Shown in pieces: positions 43,390-52,127 of a DNA stretch of 64,000 nucleotides (the first letter of the stretch is position 1; each line of letters opens with the position of its first letter). The notes under the pieces were generated by a model that was not told the origin of the DNA, ran no database searches, and saw only the letters and a program-made list of their open reading frames with translations. Source of the DNA: Opitutia bacterium (GTDB taxonomy: Bacteria > Verrucomicrobiota > Verrucomicrobiia > Opitutales > Opitutaceae); assembly GCA_016217545.1 (NCBI GenBank), contig JACRHT010000004.1, forward strand, positions 62,001 to 126,000, in the 5' to 3' direction. Position numbers and translations under genes: made by a program.

Positions 43390-44451
43390 CTAGCGTTTGT
43401 GCCGATGCCCGAGGGCGTGCGCGAGTTCGCGCGCGAGGAACGGTCCGCGGAAAATCATCCCCGTGTAGATCTGCACCAACGTGGCGCCGGCATCCATCTT
43501 CTCCGCGGCGGTTTCCTCATCGTAGATGCCGCCGACGCCGATGATCGGCAGCCGGCCGCCGGTGGCGCGCGAGATGTAGTTGATGACGTCGGTCGCGCGG
43601 CGCCGCAGCGGCTTGCCGCTGAGTCCGCCCGCTTGGTCGACCGTCGCGAAAAATCCGGGCCGCGCGAGCGTCGTGTTCGTCGCGATGATGCCGTCGAGAC
43701 CGAGATCGGCGATGACACCGAGCGCAGCGTCGATCTGCGGAAACGAGAGATCGGGCGCGATTTTCAGGAGCAGCGGGCGGCGCGGCTTGCCCGCGGCGAC
43801 GCGCGTCTGGTTTTCCGCCACGAGCGCGGCGAGCAGGGGCTTGAGCCACGAGGCGTCCTGCAGTTCGCGCAAACCGGGCGTGTTCGGGCTGCTGACGTTG
43901 ACGGCGACGTAATCGGCGTGATCCGCGAGCAGGCGGAAGCTCCCGAGGTAATCCTCGGTCGCCTGGTCGAGCGGCGTGACCTTCGTCTTGCCGAGATTCA
44001 CGCCGAGCGGGATGACGCGGCGGCCAGGCGCGGCCTGTTTCGCGAGGCGGGCGGCGAGCGCGGCGGCGCCTTCGTTGTTGAAGCCCATGCGGTTGATCAC
44101 CGCCTCCTCGCTCGGAAAACGGAACAGCCGCGGCTTCGGGCTGCCCGGCTGCGCGTGCAACGTGACGGTGCCGATCTCGACGTGGCCGAAGCCAAGCGAG
44201 GCGGCGGCGGGCCAGCACTCGGCGTTCTTGTCGAAGCCCGCGGCGAGGCCGACGGCATTGGGAAATCTCAGGCCAAACGCCTCGATCGGGCGGTGCGCCG
44301 ACGCGTCGAGCTGCGCCCATTGCTCCATGAGCGCGCAGAGCGGACGGACCCGGCCGAGCAGCTTGAGCGCCCTCACTGCGGACTCGTGCGCATGCTCCGG
44401 ATCTTGCCGGAAAAAGTATGGTTTCGCCAAGGCGTCGTAGAACCGTCCCAT
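43390..44451 (-). CDS. pyrD: Dihydroorotate dehydrogenase (quinone), class 2
   Basis: Membrane-associated FMN enzyme oxidising dihydroorotate to orotate with quinone. MGRFYDALAKPYFFRQDPEHAH opens the class 2 N-terminal helices; GLAAGFDKNAE, GTVTLHAQPGSPKPR, RMGFNNEG, VAVNVSSPNTPGLR (catalytic Ser), LKIAPDLS, IATNTTL, GVGGIYDEETA follow. 353 aa from the ATG at 44451; an in-frame ATG at 44511 would give 20 more residues. It completes the pyr pathway genes seen at 25-28 kb, but away from that operon. Confidence 0.96.
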   Translation of the reverse strand: MGRFYDALAKPYFFRQDPEHAHESAVRALKLLGRVRPLCALMEQWAQLDASAHRPIEAFGLRFPNAVGLAAGFDKNAECWPAAASLGFGHVEIGTVTLHAQPGSPKPRLFRFPSEEAVINRMGFNNEGAAALAARLAKQAAPGRRVIPLGVNLGKTKVTPLDQATEDYLGSFRLLADHADYVAVNVSSPNTPGLRELQDASWLKPLLAALVAENQTRVAAGKPRRPLLLKIAPDLSFPQIDAALGVIADLGLDGIIATNTTLARPGFFATVDQAGGLSGKPLRRRATDVINYISRATGGRLPIIGVGGIYDEETAAEKMDAGATLVQIYTGMIFRGPFLARELAHALGHRHKR

Positions 44452-44614
44452 TTGGCGCGGACCATGGGGAGCTGACCGGTTTGTTTCAAGCGCCACATCT
44501 GTCTTCGCCATGAAGCGTTTGAGGCGACACGAAGTTTTTTGGAGAAAAGGTGTTTCGGTATTTGACACGGGCATGCGCGCGGCCTTTTTCCGGTCAAAGT
44601 TTCTCACTTCTTCT

Positions 44615-45472
44615 ATGGCGAAAGGAACCCCTCAACTCGAATGGTGCAACGTGCGGCTCGGCGAAGACCACAACTGGTGGGTCGACGAGGTCAGCGATCC
44701 CGTGCATTGGGACGTCGACGCACTGAGCATCATCGATCCGCGCCAGGTCGACCACCTCATCGAGGCGATCGAGCCCCTGCGCGAATACGGTTTCGATCCC
44801 GACGTATTCGAGCGCGCCTTCATCGCCTTCCGCATCGCCAAGGATCTCGGCAAGGGCCGCGTCAACCTTCGCCGCACGAAGGAGTCGCTACTGGAGTCCG
44901 ATGAGAAGCTCTTCGCCCTCCCGGACATCATCGACGAGGAAAACGGCCCCTACGCCGACCTGCTCGACCACCTCACCCGCCTGCGCGTGAAGCTGCTGAA
45001 CGACCTCTTCGACTTCGAGGAGAAGCTCACCGTCGACGAAGTCGAGGACCAGATCCGCGAAGCGCAGAACAACGACTTCATCGAGGGCAAGTCCGTCCAC
45101 CTTTTCACCGAGCTCACCGCCATCCTCGACTTCATGCCCGCCGGCTACGGCGACGATGACGACGAGGAAGCCGCCCCGGTCGGCAAGCGCGCCAAGCGCC
45201 GCGCCGCCGACGAGGAAGAGGACGACGCCGATCTCCCCGACATCGACGAGGAAGAGGACGAGCGCATGAAGAACGACGCCTCGCTCAAGTGGGACGACGA
45301 CGAAGACGCCAAAGAAGGCGACGACGACGAGTCCAAGAAGGAAAAGGGCGAAGGCGACGAGGAGGACGAAGACGAGGACGACGGCGCCGAAAAGGACTTC
45401 GACGACGATGACGAAGAGGAAGCCGACGAAGAGGACGACAAGCCCTCGCGCAAGAGCCGCGGCCGCCGCTGA
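44615..45472 (+). CDS. Conserved protein with a long Asp/Glu-rich tail
   Basis: 285 aa. The folded N-terminal 175 residues (LEWCNVRLGEDHNWWVDEVS, HLIEAIEPLREYGFDPDVF, LRVKLLNDLFDFEEKLTVDEV) are not a family I can name. The C-terminal 110 residues are almost entirely Asp, Glu and Lys, broken by short basic patches (GKRAKRR), and end in KPSRKSRGRR. Such tails occur in chaperones and DNA/RNA mimics, but no function follows. The ATG at 44615 begins the conserved part; an upstream in-frame start is unlikely. A terminator follows at 45502. Confidence 0.8.
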   Translation: MAKGTPQLEWCNVRLGEDHNWWVDEVSDPVHWDVDALSIIDPRQVDHLIEAIEPLREYGFDPDVFERAFIAFRIAKDLGKGRVNLRRTKESLLESDEKLFALPDIIDEENGPYADLLDHLTRLRVKLLNDLFDFEEKLTVDEVEDQIREAQNNDFIEGKSVHLFTELTAILDFMPAGYGDDDDEEAAPVGKRAKRRAADEEEDDADLPDIDEEEDERMKNDASLKWDDDEDAKEGDDDESKKEKGEGDEEDEDEDDGAEKDFDDDDEEEADEEDDKPSRKSRGRR

Positions 45473-45501
45473 ACCTCCCAGCCCTCGCCACCAATCTCCC
45501 A

Positions 45502-45532
45502 GCCGACGCCACCCGCGTCGGCTGTTTTGTTT
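45502..45532 (+). terminator. Intrinsic terminator after the acidic-tail gene
   Basis: GCCGACGC / GCGTCGGC stem (45502-45509, 45515-45522), 5-base loop, followed by TGTTTTGTTTT. Confidence 0.9.
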
Positions 45533-45638
45533 TCCACGCCCCTCACGAGCGCCGCAGACGCGCCTTTTCCCCGAGCGCGCGACCGGGCCGCTCCGGTGTT
45601 GCATCGGCGCAAAGCTTCGCGCAGTAACGACGCACTTC

Positions 45639-46244
45639 ATGCGCCTTTCCCGCTCGCTGTCGTCCGTCGTCGTGATTGTCGCACTCGCCGCACTCAGCGG
45701 CTGCGAGAGCAACCCGTCCAGCGCCGCCGCCTCCGCCGCCCGTAATCCCAAAGTCGCGGCCTCATCCTCGGCAGCGCAGCTCCGTTCCGGTGATTCGCTC
45801 ACGGTGACGCTCAGCGGCATCCCCGATCCGAGCAACAACCCCGTGCAGATCGACGAGCAGGGCGCGATCAGCCTGCCCTTTCTCGGCGTAATCCCGGCCG
45901 CCGGACAGAACACCGGCGAACTCTCCAACGCGATCCGCCAGGCCTACCTCGACCGCAAGTTCTACACCTCGATCAGCGTCTCCGTCACCGTCACCGAACG
46001 CTACGTCTACATCGGCGGCGAGGTGCAGCGCCCCGGCCGCATCCCGTGGTCACCCGATCTCACGCTCGCCAAGGCCGTGCAATCCGCCGGCGGCTTCACG
46101 CTCTACGCCAAGGAAACGAAGGTCACGCTCACCCGCGACCGGAAAGCCTACGAGTTCGACGTGAAGCTCGCGCAACGTCAGCCCGACGAAGATCCCCTCC
46201 TCTTCCCCGGCGACTCGATCCAAATCCCGCGCTCCGCTTTTTGA
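45639..46244 (+). CDS. Polysaccharide export (Wza-like) lipoprotein
   Basis: 201 aa. Lipoprotein signal with lipobox ALSGC (Cys near residue 24). The Poly_export domain follows (QLRSGDSLTVTLSGIPDP, VQIDEQGAISLPFLGVIPAAG, GELSNAIRQAYLDRKFY), then one SLBB domain (YVYIGGEVQRPGRIPWSPDLTLAKAVQSAGGF). Family members form the outer-membrane exit for capsule or exopolysaccharide. No polymerase, tyrosine kinase or glycosyltransferase is adjacent, so it is an orphan or serves a distant locus. Confidence 0.92.
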   Translation: MRLSRSLSSVVVIVALAALSGCESNPSSAAASAARNPKVAASSSAAQLRSGDSLTVTLSGIPDPSNNPVQIDEQGAISLPFLGVIPAAGQNTGELSNAIRQAYLDRKFYTSISVSVTVTERYVYIGGEVQRPGRIPWSPDLTLAKAVQSAGGFTLYAKETKVTLTRDRKAYEFDVKLAQRQPDEDPLLFPGDSIQIPRSAF

Positions 46245-46273
46245 GCGCCACCGCCTCAGCCACCACGCGACTC

Positions 46274-46813
46274 ATGCGGCTTCCTCTTTGGGCTCATCGC
46301 TGGCTGCACCGCCGCCGGCTCTCCCGCAAAGGCCTCAAAGGCTCGTTCCTCCACTCGAAGCTCGGCGACCGCCTCCTCGACAAGGCGCTGTGGATGCCGA
46401 CGCCCGGCAGCATGGCGCGGGCGTGGCTGATTGGGTTTCCCATCACGACGATCCCGTTTCTCCCCGCGCAATCGCTCATCGCCGGCGTCGCGGGATTTTT
46501 CGGCCGCGCCAATCTCCTCCTCTGCATCGGCCTCCAATTCATCTCCATGCCGCTCACGGCGCCGGTGCAGCTCTCCGCCTGCTATTTCGTCGGCCGCGTC
46601 GCGCGCGGCGAGCCGCCGTTCGAAGTCTGGGATCACCTCATGGCCAACCCGAGCGCGGTGTGGTCGGGCGACGCAGTGTTCACGCTCTACCTCGGTTCGA
46701 TCATTCTCGGGCCTGCCGTGGGATTGATCGGCTACGCGGCATTCATGCTGCTCTGGCCCGACCATTTGCCGAAGCTCCCGCGACGCAAGAAACCCGACCC
46801 AACCTCCTCTTGA
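46274..46813 (+). CDS. DUF2062 membrane protein
   Basis: 179 aa, with a basic N-terminus (WAHRWLHRRRLSRKGLKGS) and two to three hydrophobic segments (GFPITTIPFLPAQSLIAGVA, LLCIGLQFISMPLTAPVQL, ILGPAVGLIGYAAFMLL). The TPGSMARAW and LQFISMPLTAP blocks match the DUF2062 membrane domain as I know it. Function unknown; sometimes fused to glycosyltransferases. It starts 29 bases after the Wza-like gene, so it may share its transcript and an envelope role. Confidence 0.8.
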   Translation: MRLPLWAHRWLHRRRLSRKGLKGSFLHSKLGDRLLDKALWMPTPGSMARAWLIGFPITTIPFLPAQSLIAGVAGFFGRANLLLCIGLQFISMPLTAPVQLSACYFVGRVARGEPPFEVWDHLMANPSAVWSGDAVFTLYLGSIILGPAVGLIGYAAFMLLWPDHLPKLPRRKKPDPTSS

Positions 46814-46861
46814 CCCGCTCCGCCCCTCCGCCTTTCTCGACCCACCCCCACCCGTTACCCT

Positions 46862-48325
46862 ATGAGCCTGTTTAAAACCAAGTCCATCGCCCAGCTGCAG
46901 GCTGAGGCGGCCGGCGATCAGCGCCTCAACAAGACGCTCTCCGCCACGAACCTCGTCAGCCTCGGCATCGGCGCCATCATCGGCGCAGGCATCTTCGTGC
47001 TGACCGGCCAGGCCGCCGCGCAATACGCCGGTCCCGCCATCGCGATCTCGTTCGTCATCTCCGGCCTCGGCTGCCTCTTCGCCGGCCTGTGCTACGCCGA
47101 ATTCGCGGCCATGGTGCCGATCGCCGGCAGCGCCTACACCTACAGCTACGCGACGCTCGGCGAGTTCTTCGCGTGGATCATCGGTTGGGATCTCATCCTC
47201 GAATATCTCTTCACCGCGCCCACCGTCGCCGTCGGTTGGTCGAGCCACTTCGTGACCTTTTTGCACGACTTCTGCGGCATCACATTTCCCGCCCATCTCG
47301 CCAACGCCCCATTCAATTTCGTCAACGGCGAGTGGGTCTCCACTGGTGCCATCGTGAATCTCCCCGCGATGGCCATCATCGCCTTCCTCACCGTGCTGCT
47401 CTACGTCGGCATCAAGGAGTCCGCCAACTTCAACAACGTGATGGTCATCACCAAGGTCACCGTGCTCCTCGGTGTCATCGGCTTCGGCCTCTGGTTCATC
47501 TTCACGCACTTCGCCCAGGCCCAGGCCAACTGGACGCCTTTCATCCCGGAAAACACTGGCGTGGACGGCCAGTTCGGCTGGAGCGGCATCATGCGCGGCG
47601 CGGGAGTGATTTTCTTCGCCTACATCGGCTTCGACGCCGTCTCGACCTCCGCGCAGGAAGCCAAGAATCCCCAGCGCGATATGCCGCGCGGCATCATCGG
47701 TTCGCTGATCGTCTGCACATTCATCTTCATCGCCGTCTCCCTCGTCCTCACCGGCATGCAGAAATACACCGACCTCAACAACGCCGCCCCGGTCGTCAAC
47801 GCCCTCATCGCGGCCGGCGCGCCGGCGTGGCTGCGCTTCGTCGTCGAGATCGCCGCCATCGCCGGCCTCAGCTCGGTCATCCTCGTCATGCTCATGGGCC
47901 AGCCGCGCATCTTCTTCTCGATGGCCAACGACGGCCTGCTCCCGGCCACCTTCGCCAAGGCCCACCCGAAGTTCAAGACGCCCTACGTCACCACCGTCAT
48001 CACCGGCGTGCTCGCGGCCATCATCGGTGGCTGCCTGCCGCTCTCCCTCCTCGGCGAACTCGTTTCCATCGGCACGCTCTTCGCCTTCGTCATCGTCTGC
48101 GCCGCCATCATCGTTCTCCGCTACAAGCAACCCGACCTGCCCCGTCCCTTCAAGACCCCGCTCGTGCCGCTCGTGCCCCTTCTCGGCGCCGGCATCTGCT
48201 TCTGGCAGATGGCGTCGCTTCCGCGCGACACTTGGATCCGGCTCATCGCCTGGATGGCCATCGGCATCGTGATCTACTTCACCTACAGCCGCCGCCACTC
48301 GAAGCTGAACAACCCGGGCAAGTAA
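46862..48325 (+). CDS. APC-family amino acid permease (copy 1)
   Basis: 487 aa, 12 predicted transmembrane helices. Cationic amino acid transporter (CAT/YfnA-like) branch: SLGIGAIIGAGIFVLTG in TM1 with the G-rich unwound segment, GSAYTYSYATLGEFFAWIIGWDLILEYLF, GAGVIFFAYIGFDAVSTSAQEAKNPQRDMP, MLMGQPRIFFSMANDGLLP. Transports an amino acid with cation coupling; the substrate is not readable. A paralogue follows 22 bases later. Confidence 0.93.
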   Translation: MSLFKTKSIAQLQAEAAGDQRLNKTLSATNLVSLGIGAIIGAGIFVLTGQAAAQYAGPAIAISFVISGLGCLFAGLCYAEFAAMVPIAGSAYTYSYATLGEFFAWIIGWDLILEYLFTAPTVAVGWSSHFVTFLHDFCGITFPAHLANAPFNFVNGEWVSTGAIVNLPAMAIIAFLTVLLYVGIKESANFNNVMVITKVTVLLGVIGFGLWFIFTHFAQAQANWTPFIPENTGVDGQFGWSGIMRGAGVIFFAYIGFDAVSTSAQEAKNPQRDMPRGIIGSLIVCTFIFIAVSLVLTGMQKYTDLNNAAPVVNALIAAGAPAWLRFVVEIAAIAGLSSVILVMLMGQPRIFFSMANDGLLPATFAKAHPKFKTPYVTTVITGVLAAIIGGCLPLSLLGELVSIGTLFAFVIVCAAIIVLRYKQPDLPRPFKTPLVPLVPLLGAGICFWQMASLPRDTWIRLIAWMAIGIVIYFTYSRRHSKLNNPGK

Positions 48326-48347
48326 CCGCCCGCGCCACGCCGCCGCC

Positions 48348-49847
48348 ATGAGTCTCTTCCGCACGAAACCCATCGCCGATCTCCAAAAGGAGGCCGGCGC
48401 CGAGCACGGCTACAAGCGCACGCTCGGCCCGATCAGCCTCATCTCGCTCGGCATCGGCTCCGTGGTCGGCGCCGGCATCTTCGTGCAAGCCGGCCCCGCC
48501 GCCGCACTCTACGCCGGACCATCGATCGCGCTGTCCTACGTTGTCGCCGGCATCGCGTGCCTCTTCGCCGGCCTGTGCTACGCCGAGCTGTCGTCGATGA
48601 TCCCCGTCTCCGGCAGCGCCTACACCTACACCTACGGCAGCCTCGGCGAATTTCTCGCCTGGATCGTCGGCTGGTGCCTCATCCTCGAATACCTTTTCTC
48701 CGGCGCAGCCGTCGCCGTCAGCTGGTCCGGCACCGTCAACGACATCGTCCGCGAATTCGGCACCCAATTGCCCGCCGCCTTCGCCAACGCCCCGCTCGAC
48801 ATCGACCCCGACCGCACCATTCCGATCAATCTCGGTTTCACCGTCCTCCAGCTGCAGACGCTCAAGACCACCGGTGCGCTGATCAACCTTCCCGCCGTCT
48901 TCATTTCGCTCGTCCTGACCTACGTGCTCTACATCGGCATCAAGGAATCGGCCAGCTTCAACAACCTGATGGTCGTGATCAAAGTCGGCGTGCTCCTCGC
49001 GCTTGTCGGCTACGGCGCCTACTATTTCTTCGGCCATCCGGCCGTGCCCAAGGCCAACTGGACGCCCTTCATCCCGGACAACACCGGCACGTTCGGCGAG
49101 TTCGGCTGGAGCGGCATCTTCCGCGGCGCAGGCGCGATCTTCTTCGCCTACGTCGGCTTCGACTGCGTTTCCTCCGCCGCGCAGGAAACGAAGAATCCGC
49201 AACGCGACCTGCCCATCGGCCTGCTCGGCACGCTGCTCATCGTCTCGGTGCTCTTCATCGCCGTGTCGCTCGTGCTCACCGGCATGGTCCACTACTCCAA
49301 GCTCAACGTCGGCGCGCCCATCATCTACGCGCTCCAGCAGGCTCAGGCCCCGGCGCTCTTCCGCTACCTCGTCGAAATCGCCGCGCTCGCCGGCCTCACT
49401 TCCGTCATCCTCGTTTCGTTGCTCGGCCAGCCGCGCATCTTCTACTCGATGGCGCGCGACGGCCTGCTGCCGTCCTACTTCGCCAAGATCCACCCGAAAT
49501 ACGGCACGCCGCACGTCACCACGTGGATCACCGGCATCTCCTGCGCCGTCATCGCCGGGCTCTTCCCGCTCAACCTCCTCGGCGAACTCATCTCGATCGG
49601 CACGCTGCTCGCCTTCGCGCTCGTCTGCGCCGGCGTGCTCGCGCTGCGCCGCACGCAGCCGAATCTTCCGCGTCCGTTCAAGACCCCGCTGGTCCCGCTC
49701 GTGCCCATCCTCGGCGTGATCACGTGCGTCGTGCAGATGTTCTCCCTGCCCGCCATCACGTGGCTGAATCTCACCGTCTGGATGGCCATCGGATTCGCGG
49801 TCTATTTCGGCTACAGCCGCCGGCACAGCCTGCTCGTCAGACGCTGA
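48348..49847 (+). CDS. APC-family amino acid permease (copy 2)
   Basis: 499 aa, clear tandem paralogue of the preceding gene: the same opening (MSLFRTKPIADLQKEAG versus MSLFKTKSIAQLQAEAA), SLGIGSVVGAGIFVQAG, TYTYGSLGEFLAWIVGWCLILEYLF, GAIFFAYVGFDCVSSAAQETKNPQRD. It has about 15 extra residues in a loop around residues 140-165 (IDPDRTIPINLGFTVLQLQT). The pair probably arose by duplication and may have diverged in substrate. Confidence 0.93.
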   Translation: MSLFRTKPIADLQKEAGAEHGYKRTLGPISLISLGIGSVVGAGIFVQAGPAAALYAGPSIALSYVVAGIACLFAGLCYAELSSMIPVSGSAYTYTYGSLGEFLAWIVGWCLILEYLFSGAAVAVSWSGTVNDIVREFGTQLPAAFANAPLDIDPDRTIPINLGFTVLQLQTLKTTGALINLPAVFISLVLTYVLYIGIKESASFNNLMVVIKVGVLLALVGYGAYYFFGHPAVPKANWTPFIPDNTGTFGEFGWSGIFRGAGAIFFAYVGFDCVSSAAQETKNPQRDLPIGLLGTLLIVSVLFIAVSLVLTGMVHYSKLNVGAPIIYALQQAQAPALFRYLVEIAALAGLTSVILVSLLGQPRIFYSMARDGLLPSYFAKIHPKYGTPHVTTWITGISCAVIAGLFPLNLLGELISIGTLLAFALVCAGVLALRRTQPNLPRPFKTPLVPLVPILGVITCVVQMFSLPAITWLNLTVWMAIGFAVYFGYSRRHSLLVRR

Positions 49848-49957
49848 GCGCGGGCGCCGCGGCCGCATTTCCCGGTCTCGGATTTTTTCGGCGGACCTAG
49901 GAAAACTCCCGCCTCCGCGCATTGCGGCCGCGCGGGCTTTTCCGCGCAATCGCCGCC

Positions 49958-50548
49958 ATGATCGCTCCGCTTTTCCGGCTCGGCCTCCGGCTCGCGCTCG
50001 CGTCCGTCATCTGCTCCAGCGTCGCCGGTGCGACCTCCGCCACGCCGACCGCGCGCCTGCTCGAGGCCGCCCTTCACGGCAACCTGCAGGAAATCCGCCG
50101 CGCGGTGCAGGACGGCGCGGAGATCAACGCCCGCAACGCCAACGGCGACACCGCGCTGAGCCTCGTCGCCAAACTCAGCTACTACAACGTCGTGCGCTTC
50201 CTCGTCGAACAAGGCGCCGAGGTGAACGTCGCCAATCACGACCGCATCACGCCGCTTCACTGGGGCGTCGAATACAACAACGTCCGCATCGTGAAACTCC
50301 TCCTCGAGAAAGGCGCCGACGTCCACGCCACCGACAAGATCCAGGAGACCCCGCTGCATTGGGCCGGCTGGACCGGCAGCCTCGAAGCCGCGAAGCTCCT
50401 GCTCGACTACGGCGCGAATCCCTACGCCGGCAACAACACCGGCGTGACGCCCATCTTCAACGCGCAACGCCAGGAACACACCGAACTCCACGAACTGCTC
50501 ACGCGCGAGGAATACCGCCGCAAGTTCAAGCCCGACGCCACGCGCTGA
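49958..50548 (+). CDS. Exported ankyrin-repeat protein
   Basis: 196 aa with a signal-like N-terminus (FRLGLRLALASVICSSVAGA) and about four to five ankyrin repeats (about residues 32-175: LLEAALHGNLQEIRRAVQDGAEINARNANGDTAL, VVRFLVEQGAEVNVANHDRITPLHWGV, IVKLLLEKGADVHATDKIQETPLHWAG, AAKLLLDYGANPY). A protein-interaction module, probably periplasmic; partner unknown. The ATG at 49958 was chosen over one 12 codons upstream because it starts the signal sequence. Confidence 0.88.
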   Translation: MIAPLFRLGLRLALASVICSSVAGATSATPTARLLEAALHGNLQEIRRAVQDGAEINARNANGDTALSLVAKLSYYNVVRFLVEQGAEVNVANHDRITPLHWGVEYNNVRIVKLLLEKGADVHATDKIQETPLHWAGWTGSLEAAKLLLDYGANPYAGNNTGVTPIFNAQRQEHTELHELLTREEYRRKFKPDATR

Positions 50549-50611
50549 CGCGCCGTTGGCGCGCGCCATCCGCCGCCCCAGCGCCGAGGGTGCCGCGCAG
50601 CCCGAGCCCGG

Positions 50612-50643
50612 GCACAAAAAAGCGCCGGACGAAAGCCGGCGCT
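50612..50643 (-). terminator. Intrinsic terminator of hemB
   Basis: Minus strand AGCGCCGG-CTTTCGT-CCGGCGCT followed by TTTTTTGTGCC, 45 bases after the hemB stop. The stem resembles the family H palindromes near hypD and hypE. Confidence 0.9.
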
Positions 50644-50688
50644 CATGGAGCGGATTGCCGAGGTCTTTCAGCCCTCGGCGCTCGACGC

Positions 50689-51702
50689 TCAACCCTTGTA
50701 GGCCTTGGCAAACTCCTTCGCGAAATACGTCAGGATCATGTCCGCCCCGGCGCGCTTGATCGCGAGCAGCGACTCGTTGCGCGTGCGCACGAGATCGAGC
50801 CAGCCGAGCCGCGCCGCCGCATGGATCTGCGCGTATTCGCCCGACACCTGATAAGCCGCGACCGGCGTCTCGGTGGCGTTGCGCACGTCGCGAATCACAT
50901 CGAGGTAGGCGCCGGCCGGCTTCACCATCACGACATCTGCGCCCTCGGCCACATCGAGCTGCATCTCGCGAATCGCTTCGCGCCGGTTCGCCGGGTTCAT
51001 CTGGTAAGTCGCCTTGCTGAGCAACCGCGTGCCCGCGGCCTGCGCGCTGCCCACGGCGTCGCGGAACGGCCCGTAGTAGGCCGAATTGTATTTCACCGAA
51101 TAGGCCATGATCGCCGTGTCGGAGTAACCCGCGGCCTCGAGCGCCTGGCGGATCGCGCCCACGCGACCATCCATCATGTCCGACGGCGCCACGAAATCCA
51201 CGCCCGCCTCCGCCTGCATCACCGCCATCTTGGCGAGGATCGCGACGGTGCGATCGTTATCGACGTTGTCCTTCTCGGCATTAAGCACGCCGTCGTGGCC
51301 GTGCGTCGTGTAAGGATCGAGTGCGACATCCGTGATGATCGAAAGCTCCGGCACGGCCTTCTTCACCTCGCGCACGGCGCGGAGGATGAGCGTCTGCGGA
51401 TTGAGCGCTTCGGTGCCATTCTCGTCCTTCAGCTTCGAATCGAGCTTGGGAAACAGCGCCACCGCCGGCACGCCGAGCGCGTGGATTTCCGCGCACTCCT
51501 TCACGAGGTCGGCGATGTTCAGTCGAAACACGCCCGGCATGGATCCGATCTCCTCCGGTGCGGGCGAGCCGTCGACCACGAACAGCGGCGCGATCAGGTC
51601 AGCGGGACGCAACACGGTTTCCTCGACCATCGCGCGGCGGCTGGCGAAACGGCGCAGGCGGCGCGGACGATGCGTGAGCACGAACTTCGATTCGTTTTGC
51701 AT
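50689..51702 (-). CDS. hemB: Delta-aminolevulinic acid dehydratase (porphobilinogen synthase)
   Basis: Condenses two aminolevulinate molecules to porphobilinogen for tetrapyrroles, including the siroheme made by the cobA pathway. Schiff-base lysines are in MAYSVKYNSAYYGPFRD and VVMVKPAGAYLDVI. The metal loop reads TDVALDPYTTHGHDG, with Asp in place of the zinc cysteines, which marks the Mg/K-dependent type. 337 aa from the ATG at 51702; a longer in-frame extension is not family-like. Confidence 0.97.
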   Translation of the reverse strand: MQNESKFVLTHRPRRLRRFASRRAMVEETVLRPADLIAPLFVVDGSPAPEEIGSMPGVFRLNIADLVKECAEIHALGVPAVALFPKLDSKLKDENGTEALNPQTLILRAVREVKKAVPELSIITDVALDPYTTHGHDGVLNAEKDNVDNDRTVAILAKMAVMQAEAGVDFVAPSDMMDGRVGAIRQALEAAGYSDTAIMAYSVKYNSAYYGPFRDAVGSAQAAGTRLLSKATYQMNPANRREAIREMQLDVAEGADVVMVKPAGAYLDVIRDVRNATETPVAAYQVSGEYAQIHAAARLGWLDLVRTRNESLLAIKRAGADMILTYFAKEFAKAYKG

Positions 51703-51780
51703 GGATGAACGCAAACGGTAGCCGCTCCCCCGCCCTCCGGCTATGGAAATCTTGCCCTTCGCACCGCGGATTTTGCCGCT

Positions 51781-51897
51781 GTAGGAGCCTGTGCGTTGCG
51801 CATTCCGCCAATGTAGGAGCCTGCTTGCAGGCGACCAAAACGCTCGTCGCATGCTTCCTCTGAGCGTCCGGAAGGTCGCTGGCAAACGAGCTCCTGC
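51781..51897. repeat. Family C palindromes (three units) in the hemB-cysS gap
   Basis: GTAGGAGCCTGTGCGTTGCG at 51781, GTAGGAGCCTGCTTGCAGGC at 51813 (direct copies) and a degenerate inverted unit ending GAGCTCCTGC at 51897. Same family as the 22-bp hairpin between cysI and cysH. The gap 51703-52127 also holds the duplicated cysS start described separately. Confidence 0.75.
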
Positions 51898-52024
51898 AGG
51901 AATGAAGCTCGCGCGATATCGCTCCAAGCAACGCGCCTCCTTCAATTCTCCCCTCACCTCGCGCGCCAGCACGTCCGCATTTGCCAACCCGCCCGTTTTC
52001 CGTTTCCAACTTCCCCTCCGCGTC

Positions 52025-52127
52025 ATGCCCATCCGCCTCTACGATTCCCTCCTCGCCTCAGCTTCGCTGGGGACGAGCCGCGCCGTAGCCTTGGCGTAGG
52101 CGGGACCCGCGCTAGAAATCGCCCCCC
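52025..52127 (+). repeat. Duplicated 5' end of cysS with an inserted palindromic element
   Basis: The first 27 bases of cysS (ATG CCC ATC CGC CTC TAC ...) occur twice, exactly, at 52025-52051 and 52128-52154. Between them lies a family G element (CAGC-TTC-GCTG hairpin, then GGACGAGCCGCGCCGTAGC, AGGCGGG), also found in the hypC tail. The first copy makes a 24-codon ORF (52025-52099) that ends at a TAG inside the element. This looks like a tandem duplication or a repeat insertion with an unusually long target duplication; the 24-codon ORF could act as an upstream ORF. Confidence 0.8.
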
